64,000 bases of DNA, from the NCBI GenBank assembly GCA_905221605.1, contig CAJNDS010002176.1, forward strand, positions 409,800 through 473,799, read 5' to 3'. The translations under genes were made by a program, and so were the position numbers. Below are positions 1 to 10,062 of this stretch, piece by piece. The stretch is from Symbiodinium natans. Taxonomy: Eukaryota; Sar; Dinophyceae; Suessiales; Symbiodiniaceae. Under the pieces are notes generated by a model. The model searched no databases. It saw nothing but the letters and a program-made list of their open reading frames with translations, and was not told the DNA's origin. Each line of letters opens with the position of its first letter. Position 1 is the first letter of the stretch.

Positions 1-60
1 GTTCAGAGGGTTTAGGGGTTCAGAAGGTTTAGGGCTTCAGAGGGCTCCGAGTTCAGGGGG
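1..60 (+). repeat. Degenerate G-strand telomere-like block
   Basis: Variants of GGGTTTAGGG and GGGTTCAG run from the window edge. This is the first of many interstitial telomere-type blocks and is degenerate rather than perfect, so it is not a chromosome end. Confidence 0.8.
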
Positions 61-191
61 TCTTTGGGTTCAGGGGCCCCCTGGTTCTTAGCAGGGAATG
101 AGGCAATGAGGGCCCTAAGTATGGCCTTTAAGGGAGGTTATAGGCCCCTCCTTCCCTAAGAAAAAGCCAGAAAAAACACACACACACACAC

Positions 192-358
192 ACCCTAAAC
201 CCCAAACCCTAAACCCTAAACCCCAAACCCAAAACCCTAAACCCTGGCCCTCGCCCTAAACCCTTGGGGGGGAGGACGCAGAGCTCATGGCAGCACTCGG
301 TGGCAGTCTGGACTTCTGCACCTGGTCGCCTATTTAGGGTTTAGGGTTTAGGGTTTAG
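192..358 (+). CDS. Exon-like island between convergent telomeric blocks
   Basis: A CCCTAAA-type block (192-262) is followed by about 70 bases of different composition and then a TTTAGGG block (333-358). The middle, roughly 275-325, reads EDAELMAALGGSLDFCTW without a stop. The protein is not recognised. It is called coding only because of its codon-like composition and the same block-exon-block layout seen around better supported exons. Confidence 0.3.
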
Positions 359-379
359 AGAGGCGCATGGCACCCATTT

Positions 380-491
380 AATATAGTGGCCTTACTAATT
401 CGTTTAGAGTTTTGATCTTGGGAGTCACTATAGTATAACTGCAAAGGGACCAGAAGGGAATACTATTAGCAATCATTCCGACCCCTACAGT
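380..491. mobile_element. MITE-like element, family B
   Basis: About 110 bp ending in ATTCCGACCCCTACA. The same element occurs complete at 54326-54436 and 17210-17312 and partially at 8848, 26078 and 28164. Ends are roughly inverted repeats (GTAGGGG-CGGAAT type) around a shared core AGGGAATACTA. It has no coding capacity. Confidence 0.6.
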
Positions 492-1326
492 AGGCGTAAG
501 GCACCGCACATAGACCCATCTACGCACCAAAAGCCCATTGTCCACTCATTGTTCCCAACCACTTTTTCCAACAGCATACCACTTCATCCCCCGAATCACC
601 AAACATGTTTTTTTCTTTGAGCACTCCTCCAACTTTTTCAGACCTCATCTTCGCATGTTCAACCAGCCAACCACTCGCCCCCGAGCGTCCAAGTCTCAGC
701 ATCCCATTCTTCAACGAGCATGACACCCCTCATCCCCCGAAATCGCGCCAGGTTCCCCTCGAAACTCAAGAGATTTTGCCACCTTCTTCACCAACCCTTT
801 AAGAACTGCACCCCAACGGCCCTGTTCCACAACCTCTTCCATCAAAAACCCCCCACCTCCCCCCCATCAGCAAACATTGACCCACAGTTTGATTTCACCA
901 CCCGAAAATAGGCAAAAGTCAATCTGGTTATGCATTCGCTTTAGCTTCTTGGATTCTCCTTTCATTTTATAATGTAAATATGATTCGTAAGCAGTTTTCA
1001 AATATTTTTGACACTATAATATGACTTTGTTGGGAACAGCAACTGAACATTATTTTGGACTGATGAGATGGATCGTACTCTGCTTCAATCTCCTGAATGC
1101 CAATGTTGTTCCAGTTCTTTGAGTGTTTAGGTTTGTCCTCTAAATGCTTAGTATCATTATCGCCTTTTGAGTTACAAAGAGTTTCAATGTGTTCAATCAT
1201 GTTTACCTACTGTTTTATTTATTCCTGATCTTCTCTTACCTTGTTTTCTAGCATGTGAATGTCCTTATTCAAACACTGATGAACATCCCAAAGCCCTAAA
1301 CCCTAAGCATCCCTAAACCCCGAAAC

Positions 1327-1430
1327 TTGGGATGTTCCCCCTGCTACTAACAGTCCTTAATGGGGATTATAACCGTGGGTGCTATCATCCCTATGAAGGA
1401 CTGTTAGTATCAGGGGGAACATCCCCCCAA
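1327..1430. mobile_element. MITE-like element, family A
   Basis: About 104 bp with terminal inverted repeats TTGGGATGTTCCCCC and GGGGGAACATCCC, and a second inner inverted pair around ACTAACAGTCCTTAA / AAGGACTGTTAGT. Other copies lie at 9428, 20903, 26657 and 50632. It is a non-autonomous palindromic element. Confidence 0.75.
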
Positions 1431-1599
1431 ACCCTACACCCTAAACCCTGAATCCCGAAGCCTTAACCCCCCCAGAATCCCCATCGGCGCCAAGAAAAAA
1501 GCCGCAGAGGTCGGCAGCCGTTTCGCGAGCTGACGGAGCGTGAGTGGGCCGGGGCTTTGGAGGAGCGTGTAGGGTTTAGGGTCAATCCCTAAACAAGAC

Positions 1600-1860
1600 C
1601 TTAAACCCTGTACCCTAAACGACCCTGGGACCCTGAACCCCCCTAAACCCTCAACAACCCTGAAACCCCTAGACCCTAAGCAAACCCTTAAAACTCTAAA
1701 CCTTAAACAAGACCCTAAACTGCACAAGACCTTAAACCCTAAACCAACCCTCCAACCCTAAACCCCAAGCCCTAAACCGCAAACCCTGAACCCTAAGCCC
1801 TAAACCCTGAACCCTAAACCCTCAACCCTAAACAAGCCGTGAAATCCTAAACCCGCACAG
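1600..1860 (-). repeat. Degenerate CCCTAAA telomere-like block
   Basis: Long run of CCCTAAAC variants (CCCTGAAC, CCCTCAAC, CCTTAAAC) ending in CCCGCACAG, a plausible splice acceptor for the next island. Confidence 0.85.
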
Positions 1861-1951
1861 CTAACGGCCGATCTCCAGGCGTGTGGCGTTACCGGGCCCA
1901 AGGCTGCCCCGCCAGCGGCTTCCCCAAAGGCCGGCTTGACCCGGACTCAAG
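1861..1951 (+). CDS. Candidate internal exon, unknown protein
   Basis: Preceded by a CCCTAAA block and CACAG acceptor, followed by CAAG|GTTTAGGG, where the telomeric repeat itself supplies the GT donor. One frame reads LTADLQACGVTGPKAAPPA and on without a stop, Ala/Pro/Lys rich. The function is unknown. It is a clear example of an exon bounded by telomeric repeats of opposite orientation. Confidence 0.45.
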
Positions 1952-2240
1952 GTTTAGGGTTTAGGGTTTAGGGTTTAGGGTTTAGGTTTTAGGAGTTTAG
2001 GGGTTTAGGAGTTTTGGGGTTCAGGGATTAGGGTTAGGAGTTTAGGGTTTGGGGTCTGGGGTTTGGGGTTTAGAGTGTAGCTTAGGGGTTTTTGGGGTTA
2101 AAGACGGTTAAGGGCTGAGGGAAGCAAAGGTTTAGGGGGCTAAGGATGGTTAGGGCTGTAGGGTTTTTAGGGCTTGGGACTGTTCAAGGGTTCTCGGGTT
2201 GCCCGGTTTAGGTCTAAGGGTTTAGGGTTTAATTAGGGGT
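1952..2240 (+). repeat. G-strand telomere-like block
   Basis: Perfect TTTAGGG units grading into degenerate forms (TTTGGGG, TTTAGGAG). It would form the 5' end of an intron if 1861-1951 is an exon. Confidence 0.85.
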
Positions 2241-2710
2241 TTGGGAGGATGTGGGGTTTGGAGTTGTGGACATCGGATTTAGGTTTGGACATCTCGGATT
2301 TGCCAAGAGGAAGTCGGATGGGTCTAATTTTCAAGTCCTCTTGAAAGTCTTGCCGAATGCATCGAATTCAGAAATCCGGCTAGCTTCGAGATTGGGTTTC
2401 GGAGAGTATGACAGAGTCTGAGAAGTTGCGATGCCATAGCCTGATACGGCCTCGAGCTCCACTACAAAATCTACTGTACCCACCCCCTAAACCCTAAACC
2501 CTAAACCCTAAACCCTAAACCCTAAACCCTAAACCCTAAACCCATCGCGGGAAGTCTAGACGGCGAGGCCTTGCTTGTGATGGCGCCCTCTGCCGGGGGG
2601 CCTCTTGGAGAGAATTGCGCATGGCAGGCAACATGGATTCAGGGATCATAAGTCATAAGGGACCTTGGGGGTTACTTCAAGGTTATTTTAGGTACATAGG
2701 GACTATACAA

Positions 2711-2744
2711 GGTGTATATACATATATACATATATATATAATGT

Positions 2745-2791
<47 letters not shown>
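2711..2791. repeat. TA/CATA microsatellite
   Basis: Alternating AT and ACATAT tract. Similar tracts occur near 14780, 15500-15620, 28600, 34752, 46535, 48380, 48610, 51790 and 52900. Confidence 0.9.
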
Positions 2792-2794
<3 letters not shown>

Positions 2795-3530
2795 GTCTTG
2801 TACCCTTAAATGGAAAGTTCCGGTTTCGGCTGCCCGCGTGGTGTGAACTTGCGTATGAGAAAGGACACGCCGCAGAGTGCACGCAAAAGGCCCGTGGAAG
2901 AGATGCCCGGCACGGCACAGCAAATCACAGCGAAGGGTGTGGAGTGGAAGAACAGTGTGAAGGGAAACAAATAAGGCACGAAATCGACCTCAAGGGTCCA
3001 GGATCTGGTTGGGGGGTGGGGGGGGTGGGGGGGGGGGGGGTGCTCTCGAAAGCGCACGTCGGCCTCCTCAGATGTCCCGAGATTCTGTTTGAAACGTGAA
3101 GTTAGTTTCGGAAGGCTCATCGAGCTCGAGGTTGCAGGATCGCTTGGCTGTTTGGCTGAAAATCGTTTACAAGTTTTGGGTTTCAGGTGGCCTTTCATGT
3201 CAGTCCAAAGTTCCCATGCAACTATAGTTCTCCGTGCGTCTTTCAAGTGAGAGACAGCGTGCAGATTCGCCGACATTCCAAGGAAGACGACCGTTGTGTC
3301 CAAGTTGGCCGGCAGCTACGGAATCTAGACTGCATAGGTCTTGCGCTTCTGAGTTAGATGTTTGTGGGTTTGGGCGGTTAGGGGTTAGGGCTCCACTTTC
3401 AGACTTCTTTGCTTCCTCTTCACAGGCTCCTTGTTTCCTAGACAACGGGGGAAAGACGAAGCCCTACACCGAAGCTCTGGGCCATCGGGTGTTCAAAACA
3501 GCCGTTATGACATGCTCTGATCAGCTGGGT

Positions 3531-3615
3531 TGCTCTGAGCATGTGCACTGGAAGTAGGCGAGCATCATGAGCATCAGCTTGGTTGCTCGGAGCACCTGCG
3601 CCTGGGAGCAGTCAG
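3531..3615 (+). repeat. Dispersed copies of a 53-bp GAGCATCAGCTGG repeat
   Basis: Related to the five-unit tandem array at 5861-6120 (core GTTGCTCTGAGCACCTG). Open frames across it are artefacts of the repeat. Confidence 0.7.
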
Positions 3616-4223
3616 CCATCGTGGGCGGCAGTGGCATGTTCATTTTGCTCAGCGGTGCGGACGCTGAAGCTTGCACCACTAGTCGTCGACTTGAAAAGAG
3701 GCTCAATGACTCTATCGTTTCTGTTTGACCTGCCACGAGCTTGATGAACCTCACGCTGGAAAAGGTGTATGTTTGCGACAAAGGTTGCAGGAAATGTAGC
3801 TGAAGAAGGGGATACTTGCCAGGGCGCCTGCTTTTCCTGCACTTCTTCATAAACCTCTGCGAGTGAAACGCTCCAGGCTCAAGGCTCTCAATCTTGGGTT
3901 CGGGGTTCAGAGGTCGAGGGCTTAGGGTTTAGGGTTTAGGGTTCAGGTCTATTGGTGCAGGGTAGCATGTATTGGTGCCTTGGTCGCGAGAACCCATGGC
4001 CAAGGCAGCCATCAGTCCCAAACAGCCCCAAATTTATATGGGTATTTCCCAAAATGGGGGCTTTTATACCCCAAATAGACTTGGACCCCCTTAAAGGGAG
4101 TACACCTCCCTATTTCCTGAAACCCCAAACCCTATGCTAGATCTGTGACACTGCAGCCTTCAGATCAAAGAGCCGACTTCCTCGGTTACAAGATCTGAGA
4201 GTCGGTTTGCCCAATCTTGATCC

Positions 4224-4303
4224 ATGGCTTTGGCTCGGGCAAGTTTCCTCCTTGCCGTTCTGTGCTTTGCCCAGCTTCCGGGCGGCAGTTCGGGCGACTT
4301 GGG
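4224..4303 (+). CDS. Candidate first exon with signal peptide, secreted protein
   Basis: ATG in context CCATGG opens MALARASFLLAVLCFAQLPG followed by GSSG: a short basic start, a hydrophobic core and a small-residue region suited to signal peptidase cleavage. This is the classical layout of a secretory signal. Reading continues into a telomere-like GGGTTTAGGG and a family C element, so a donor is likely near 4295-4310. Later exons may be those at 4641 and 5200-5624, but splice links are not proven. The mature protein is unknown. Confidence 0.45.
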
Positions 4304-4330
4304 GGTTGAGGGTTTAGGGTCTCGGGGCGG

Positions 4331-4430
4331 GGTTCCGAAATTAGAGGTATATTATTGGGGGCCTTCTTATAAGGAGATCCGTCTATTTGGGGGTCTATTT
4401 TTGGGGTCCCCTATTGTCGTAAACCCCCAT
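4331..4430. mobile_element. MITE-like element, family C
   Basis: About 100 bp beginning GGTTCCGAAATTAGAGG and ending TCGTAAACCCCCATG, so the ends are loosely inverted. It sits in the putative first intron of the 4.2-kb gene. Many other copies exist (for example 9205, 12016, 12715, 25555 and 27913). Confidence 0.65.
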
Positions 4431-4640
4431 GTGACAAGAAGCCCTAAACTCCGAACACAAAATGCAAGTCCGTGATGATCGCCGAGCTCGTAGTGGTCAG
4501 GGACTGGTAGTGTGCCGCATGGCGACTCAGCTTTCACGATGCGAGCAGGAAGTGCAGAAGGCTCCTTCCCTCTTTACGGTGTAGGGTTGAAGAGTCGAGA
4601 GGTTCGGATTGACTTCTCTTGGATGATGCGAAACAGCAAG

Positions 4641-4743
4641 GCTCGGTGCGGCTGTGCGCCAGTACACCAACTTGGCCGCGAGTACGTTGACTGCGCTGCA
4701 ATTTGGCGGAGATGGAGACGAGGAGTTTGAGGAGCCAGACTGA
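4641..4743 (+). CDS. Candidate terminal exon, acidic C-terminus
   Basis: After the acceptor CAGCAAG|G one frame reads LGAAVRQYTNLAASTLTALQ and then a Gly/Asp/Glu tail GGDGDEEFEEPD before TGA (4741-4743). The other two frames are less protein-like. It could end the protein that starts at 4224. The family was not recognised. Confidence 0.45.
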
Positions 4744-4764
4744 TTCCCGAATACAGGGTTTAGA

Positions 4765-5060
4765 GGGTTAGGAAGCCTGACTGTTCCTCAACAATATATT
4801 AATATGTCCTTAGGGAATAGGGTCTGGGTTTTAGTGAAATGCCTTTCGTGACACGGGGAAACATAAGGTTTTGGACTAGGCTTCAGCCTAAACCTTCAAG
4901 AAGTAGGCTGCGTGACTATTCCTAAGCAATATTCGTTGAAAGCATGGGAATAGGATCTGGGCTTTATTGCTTAGGGACAAGGGTCTGTGCTTTAGCGAGA
5001 TGCCTTCAGTGGCGAGAAACGTAAGGTTAGGGACTAGGTTTCAGCCTCAAGGGCTTCCTT
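4765..5060 (+). repeat. Two diverged tandem copies of a ~130-150-bp unit
   Basis: Both halves share ATAGGGTCTGGG(T)TTT, GAGATGCCTT, GAAACATAAGGTT and GGACTAGG-TTCAGCCT in the same order. No coding signal. Confidence 0.65.
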
Positions 5061-5199
5061 GAGCCCTGGACGCTGGTGTTGACTGGTTTCTCCACAAAGG
5101 TTCCTGGTGCGAAACTCAACTTTTGGGTGGCACGAGTGGCTTGCCACAGACAGTCGGAATCAGAGCCTGCGCACAGTAAGTCACGTGCTTGTGCGGCAG

Positions 5200-5281
5200 G
5201 AGATCCTCAAAGACCCCGTCATGAAGGAATGTGGGCAAGAGATCGCGGCCGCGCAGGCGATCCAATCTCGGCGGCGAGAGG
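5200..5281 (+). CDS. Candidate exon, helical segment
   Basis: Acceptor GTGCGGCAG|G opens EILKDPVMKECGQEIAAAQA followed by IQSRRREAG, an amphipathic helix-like segment. A strong donor-like GTAAGT sits at about 5177, only 23 bases upstream of this acceptor, so either the donor is spurious or another upstream donor is used. Function unknown. Confidence 0.35.
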
Positions 5282-5417
5282 CTGGGGATCGCTCTCATGT
5301 GCCCCCCGAACCCTTCGCGAGATGGGCCCTAAACTGTTGTTCATGTCGTTCCGTATAGTACAGCAGGCATCAAGGGTACTGTTTGAACATGGGATTGCAT
5401 CGGGCCCGGGATGGCAG

Positions 5418-5624
5418 GTGGTAAGGGAGGGCCAGGAGCCCAACTGCGGCGCCTTTGGCATGGTGAAGTGCACGCTGTCTTTCGTGGGCACGGACAAGAC
5501 GCAGCCCTCCTGCTGCCCCCCAGCGTGTCTGGAGCCTGGGGCGCTCAAAGGCTTTGAGAAGCTGCAGACACTTTTCACGTGCCCAACGCCAGAGTGCAAG
5601 ATCACGGTGTCCGCCTCCGGCTGA
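5418..5624 (+). CDS. Candidate terminal exon, small Cys-rich protein
   Basis: After ATGGCAG|G the frame reads VVREGQEPNCGAFGMVKC, then a Cys-rich stretch (QPSCCPPACLEPG, FTCPTPECKITVSASG) and TGA at 5622-5624. Seven cysteines in 68 residues and a hydrophilic composition suit an extracellular, disulphide-bonded protein. That fits the signal peptide exon 1.2 kb upstream on the same strand. An overlapping antisense frame looks like its shadow. Family not recognised. Confidence 0.45.
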   Translation: MVREGQEPNCGAFGMVKCTLSFVGTDKTQPSCCPPACLEPGALKGFEKLQTLFTCPTPECKITVSASG

Positions 5625-5860
5625 ATGACGGGCTGATTGCGAGCTGCGTGAGTCGAAAAAAACTCTAGCAAACCTGAGGGGAGCTGCAGGTCTCGGTCTG
5701 TAGCGGATGCCCGCATTTGTGTCGAAGCAGATCAGAGGGTGGGTGTAGGTTGTAAATATGAGAGAATGGATAGCCTGCCCAAGAACAGGCAATTGCCACG
5801 TCTGGTTGCTGAGCAGATACGGCTACAGGGAGTTTACCCAAGGTTTGGCGTTCCTTTGCA

Positions 5861-6120
5861 TCACATGTTAGCATCAGCTGGTTGCTTTGGGCACCTGTGC
5901 TGGAAGCAGGCGAGCATTGATTGTGAGCATCAGCTGGGTTGCTCTGAGGGCCTTTGCCGGAAGCAGGCAAGCATCACGAGCATCAGCTGGGTTGCTCTGA
6001 GGATTTGTGCCGGAAGCAAGCGAGCATCATGAGCATCAGCCGGGTTGCTCTGAGCACCTGTGCCGGAAGCAGGCGAGCATCAGGAGCCTCAGTGGGGTTG
6101 CTCGGAGCACCTGTGCCGGT
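5861..6120 (+). repeat. 53-bp tandem array
   Basis: About five units with core GTTGCTCTGAGCACCTGTGCCGG and GAGCATCAG. Translating it gives a periodic His/Gln/Cys-rich frame that reflects the repeat rather than a gene. Confidence 0.85.
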
Positions 6121-6757
6121 TTAAGCCTCGACCTTCTTCTGCAGAACAAATCACGGAGGGTCGGTTCCCGGAAGCTCCGTTGCATGCGTTTCCTTTTGCG
6201 GATCGTAGATTTCAGCAAAGTGGTTTGAAGCGTGGTTCAGGAACTCCGACGTTAGTCCAGCGCTTTGAAGGCCTTTCAGTGCAGCTGCACTCAAGAATCC
6301 CGAACACTTGCCTTGGAACCCTAAACGCCCTAAACCGTAAATCCTAAACCCTAAACCCTATACCCCAAACCCTAAACCCTGTAATAGCTCAGGCATCTCG
6401 CCGGACGCGGCAGTGCACGCGGATGGCGCTATCTTCCGCGACTTCCATGCACAGCGCCTGGACCGCGGCTGAGCCTCGGGATCCCTGTAGATCGCACCTT
6501 ACGGCAGATGAAAGGTTGCGCAGGCTATTAGGGTTTAGTTTAGGATCTAGGTTGGGATGGCTTGCATAGTTTAGATGGTCAGGGGCTGCGACCTGCAAGG
6601 AAGATTGAAAGGTTCGGGACTTCTTGTCTGAGCTGTTCACGCAACGGACTCCAGGTACCGCCGTCTTTGCGAGAACGGCACTGCAAACGACGCACTATGG
6701 ACCTTCAGCAGCACGAGTCGAGGTATCAGAGCATGGGCTCATGAGGAGCCATGACTT

Positions 6758-6858
6758 AGGGTTCAGGGTTTAGGGTTTAGGGTTTAGGGTTTAGGGTTTA
6801 GGGTTTAGGGTTTAGGGTTTAGGGTTTAGGGTTTAGGGTTTAGGGTTTAGGGTTTAGG
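6758..6858 (+). repeat. Perfect TTTAGGG array
   Basis: About 14 perfect G-strand telomeric units, one of the longest in the window, without an exon-like island immediately upstream. Confidence 0.95.
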
Positions 6859-7210
6859 TGAGAATCATGCCTGCGGCATGCCCAGTTGGTACTCTGAGGC
6901 AAGTGACTCCCTTGCCCACGGCTAAGGATTGTGGGAAGGTTTATTCTCGTGCCGTTAGTAAGTATGGAATTGTTATATTGTTGTAGTAGAAATATTTGGC
7001 TTATTACATTACATACTTGTATTGTTCTTATGACATACGAGTATACTCTTTTATGATCTTGCTACATGATTATTTTGTTATGCATGTTTACACCTTATAT
7101 TGTTATTATAGTATTACGGTACGTAGATTATATTTGTTCTGTTATATTATTCTGTTCTTGTTGTATCATGATAGCATATTTTGTATTTCATTATGTGTTT
7201 CCGTTTTTTT

Positions 7211-7330
7211 TATATGATTTCGGCGGAAGAGCGGTTCCTCCATGTTTTGCAGATGGAGTTGCAGAGGCTGGAGTCAGCCTCTGCCATTCAGAACCGTTTT
7301 CTCGCTTTACTTGGGAGGCCAGAGGTACCC
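7211..7330 (+). CDS. Weak coding candidate
   Basis: The frame from the ATG at about 7215 reads MISAEERFLHVLQMELQRLE and then SASAIQNRFLALLGRPE, helix-like and rich in charged residues. It follows an A/T-rich segment ending in a T tract. It may be an exon or a degraded retroelement piece. Family not recognised. Confidence 0.3.
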
Positions 7331-7761
7331 TTTTACCCTTTTATTTGTTCTGACGGTTCCCTGATAATACAAGAACCAACCCAGAAAGGGTGGCCTCATA
7401 AAAATATTTGATTGTTCCTGGGCTACCAAAAAGGTTTCATCTGAAAGCATCTCTGTTCCATTACCTACGTGCGGGGGCTCTTCTACATCTCGGCATATCA
7501 AGACCTTTGCGGGTGCGAGAAATCTCAGAAACTTCCATTCAGTTGCGTTTGTTCCTGAATGCACAATAGTCAAGAGAATGTCAAGAGACTACCATCACAG
7601 CAATCGCCGCAGCATGCCAGCGATCACTGGGAACTGCAACACTGCCGGGACCATGCCCTTCACGAGAACGAGAGAGTAAGGAGCTAGGGCTGAGACTTGA
7701 AGTTGGGGACGTCAATGAGCCAGGTAAGGTTTGAGAGCATATCGGGCAAAGGGATTTCACC

Positions 7762-8013
7762 ATGCCCGACAGGGCCAGGGTCCCGAACATTGGTGGTGCC
7801 GGAAGTACGGGCAAATTGAATGACGGCACCCCCGAGCTCCCTGGGGACCAACACCCAAAAAACCCAAAAAAACCGAGGTTCAACGCATGGCCAGCTGCGA
7901 AGGCTGTCGTGCAGTCCGCCAAGAAAGAGGCAGGGTCCGCGTCGTTTCGGGATCATGTGGTATCCTGTGTCAGGGCATTGGCCTTCGAGTTTTCTGCCTG
8001 CAAATATATGTGA
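7762..8013 (+). CDS. Small ORF, unknown
   Basis: ATG in context CACCATGCCC opens an 83-codon frame (MPDRARVPNIGGAGSTG, later RFNAWPAAKAVVQSAKKEAG). Composition is mildly protein-like. Two other frames are also long here and no motif is visible, so this could be chance. Confidence 0.25.
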   Translation: MPDRARVPNIGGAGSTGKLNDGTPELPGDQHPKNPKKPRFNAWPAAKAVVQSAKKEAGSASFRDHVVSCVRALAFEFSACKYM

Positions 8014-8650
8014 TGTACGATCTTGGCAAAGCATTCCAGCATGGAACAGAAGATCAGCATGACGCTGTTTGAGCGTTGGTCCTGCACCCTGTTTTTGCTC
8101 ACAACACGCGGCGAACAAAGAGCACCCTTCAACACCTAAACCCCATGTAAAAAAACAAACGCGCATCTAAACTCCAAACCCTGCAAACCCTTGTCAAGCC
8201 GTATAAGTCCAAAGCCCAGATTCTGCAAAGGCCCACACTGCCACATCCTAAACCCTACCGAGCCCACGAAGCAGGGAATTCCCCAAAGCATCGCGAGGTG
8301 CTCCGAAGGGCTTTCGAGTTGAAGCAGAGCCCAAGACTGTATACATGTTGAGGTGCCTTTGAAACCGCAAAACCTTGGGGTCTGTCGGATTGAAATTGGG
8401 GTCTGAAGGGGGCTTCAGGTTTTAGAACCCTGGCTTTGGACTGCATCAAGCTACTTTGGGCTGATGCTGCAGGAAATGGCGGTTTCCGAAATTAGGGGTA
8501 CCTGATTGGGGGTCCGGGCAGACGTGGGAGTGAAGTCGGAAGCCCCAACAAGTCGCAGGGCCTTGAGGGTCGCGAGGCCTCGAACGCGAGGCTTCGTGCT
8601 TCGAGGTCCTTAAACCCTAAACCCTAAACGCGAAACCCTAAGCTGTCAAG

Positions 8651-8735
8651 GAATATCCTGGTCTCCGATACTGGGGCTGAGCTGGACTCGCTGCAGGCAC
8701 CGATGATCAAAAGACAGTACTTGCCCAACACCTAA
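8651..8735 (+). CDS. Candidate exon with in-frame stop
   Basis: A CCCTAAA block and CTGTCAAG|G acceptor are followed by NILVSDTGAELDSLQAPM and then IKRQYLPNT and TAA (8733-8735). A G-strand block begins at about 8745. Looks like a terminal exon of an unrecognised gene. Confidence 0.45.
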
Positions 8736-8847
8736 TACCAGAACAGGGTTCAGGGGGTTCGGGGGTTCAGGGGGTTCAGGGGGTTCAGGGGGTTCAGGGT
8801 TTAGGGTTAGGGTTTAGGGTTTAGGGTTCAGGGTTTAGGGTTTAGAA

Positions 8848-8931
8848 TCTTGGAGTCGGAAGAACTACGACTAGTATTCCCTTTATGCTCCCTTTGTAAA
8901 TTATGCTGAAATAACCCCCCCCCCCCCCCAA
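8848..8931. mobile_element. Family B partial element with poly-C end
   Basis: Carries AGTCGGAAGAACTACGACTAGTATTCCC and ends in a run of C. Related to the family B copies elsewhere. Confidence 0.5.
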
Positions 8932-9204
8932 TTTTCTCACGACCGTGCAAAGTCCTACAGAATTGTGCCGTCTTAGCTTAATGTACAAAAGGCTTGCGAG
9001 CTTGACGTTTTAAGCTGGCGTTGAGCGGATTCGACACATGGAGGTCCAGACCTTTAAAACCCTGAAAATATCCCTCAAGGGGATGGTGGCGAAGCTGAAA
9101 GCTGCTGGCTACGTGGTGCTCTTGCTGGGAATCTATGCCGATCCCCAGGCTGGTTAGCTGCTTCTTTGGTGCAAAAGGGGGGGGGGGGGGGGGGGGGGGG
9201 GCAG

Positions 9205-9302
9205 GGGGTTCGAAAATAGGGGTACCCTTTTTGGGTTCCTTTAACAGGAGTACATAGTATGTTGAGGTATATAAGGGGTACCCCGATTTTCGGAAATCCC
9301 CA
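9205..9302. mobile_element. MITE-like element, family C
   Basis: Starts GGGTTCGAAAATAGGGGTACCC and ends GGGGTACCCCGATTTTCGG with an internal palindrome GGGTACC. It directly follows a poly-G tract (9178-9200). Confidence 0.65.
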
Positions 9303-9427
9303 AATGTTGCAGCAAGTGACATTGTGTTTCGCTGAGTTGGAGGGTGGTTCGAGGTGCCAACATGCACCCAGAGAAAAGCCCCAAACCGCAAAGCCTTAAC
9401 ACTGCACCCAGACCCTAAAACACTAAG

Positions 9428-9537
9428 TTTGGGATGTTCCCCCTTAATTATACTAACAGTCCTTAGTAGGGATGATAATAAGGGGGGTACGATCATCCCT
9501 ATTAAGGACCGTTATAGTAGCCGGGGGAACATCCCAA
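9428..9537. mobile_element. MITE-like element, family A
   Basis: Terminal inverted repeats TTTGGGATGTTCCCCC and CGGGGGAACATCCCAA, with inner arms TACTAACAGTCCTTAG and CTATTAAGGACCGTTATAG. Very similar to the copy at 1327. Confidence 0.8.
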
Positions 9538-9569
9538 CCCTAAACCCTTGACGGCCCTTCTGTCGGCAG

Positions 9570-9606
9570 CATGTGAATTCTCTGCAAAGCGTCGCTGTTC
9601 TCTCGG
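9570..9606 (+). CDS. Candidate micro-exon (37 nt)
   Basis: Acceptor CTGTCGGCAG, then a short open stretch reading HVNSLQSVAVLS, then CTCGG|GTTTAGGG, where the telomeric repeat gives the donor. Too short to prove, but the architecture matches its neighbours. Confidence 0.3.
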
Positions 9607-9670
9607 GTTTAGGGTTTAGGGCTTAGGGTTTAGGGTTTAGGGTTTAGGGTTTAGGGTTTAGGGTTTAGGG
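9607..9670 (+). repeat. TTTAGGG block
   Basis: About nine G-strand telomeric units immediately after the candidate micro-exon. Confidence 0.95.
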
Positions 9671-9699
9671 TAATTCTAACTGGCCCTGAGCCTCAATGT

Positions 9700-9985
9700 G
9701 CAACCTAAACCCTATAAACCCTACAACCCCCCAAAACAACTGTAAATCCTATAAACCCCATAAACCCTAAAAACCCCATAAACCCCAAACCACTAGCCTT
9801 GTAATTCCTAACCCCTGAACCCTGAACCTTAAACCCTAAACCCTAAACCCTAAACCCCAAACCCCAAACCCCAAACCCCAAACCCTAAACCCTAAACCCT
9901 AAACCCTATGCCTGTACGCTAAACCCTAAACCCTAAGCCCTAAACCCTAAATCCTAAACCCTAAACCCTTAACCCTAAACCTTAC
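9700..9985 (-). repeat. Long CCCTAAA block
   Basis: Nearly 300 bases of perfect and near-perfect C-strand telomeric units, ending in CCTTACAG, the acceptor of the next exon. Confidence 0.95.
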
Positions 9986-9987
9986 AG

Positions 9988-10062
9988 GTCATCCTGGACC
10001 GCGGCATCGCACGGGAGATCACGGACGGAAAGCGCTACAACAGGAGCCCTTCACATCTGTGG
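9988..10062 (+). CDS. Candidate internal exon (75 nt)
   Basis: Acceptor CTAAACCTTACAG|G, then exactly 25 codons beginning VILDRGIAREITDGKRYN, then GTTTCCGAAA as donor, and soon after a TTTAGGG block. Codon composition and the mixed charged/hydrophobic sequence look genuine. Function unknown. Confidence 0.5.

Larger units (their letters stand above)
359..1860. other. Intergenic or intronic stretch with MITE-like elements and C-strand blocks
   Basis: No convincing exon. It holds an inverted-repeat element (380-491), an A/T-richer segment (about 900-1290), a second inverted-repeat element (1327-1430) and a long degenerate CCCTAAA block (about 1600-1850). Short open frames here look random. Confidence 0.5.
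2241..4223. other. Non-coding stretch with telomeric block, TA microsatellite and dispersed repeats
   Basis: Contains a CCCTAAA block (2485-2543), a (TA)n microsatellite (about 2711-2791), a long poly-G tract (about 3010-3042), one and a half units of a 53-bp repeat (3531-3615) and a family C inverted-repeat element (about 4025-4133). The longer open frames around 2806-3850 on both strands overlap each other and show no recognisable motif. Confidence 0.5.
5625..8650. other. Repeat-rich stretch with a few weak coding candidates
   Basis: Holds the 53-bp tandem array (5861-6120), CCCTAAA and TTTAGGG blocks (6318-6380, 6758-6858), an A/T-rich segment (6950-7210) and the weak open frames listed separately. 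Nothing else is convincing. Confidence 0.5.

Noticed and set aside
5861-6347. Frames with repeated Cys/His-like periodicity that could suggest a zinc-finger gene
   Set aside because: The period equals the 53-bp DNA repeat, which is not a multiple of three, so frames shift from unit to unit. The pattern is not protein-level.
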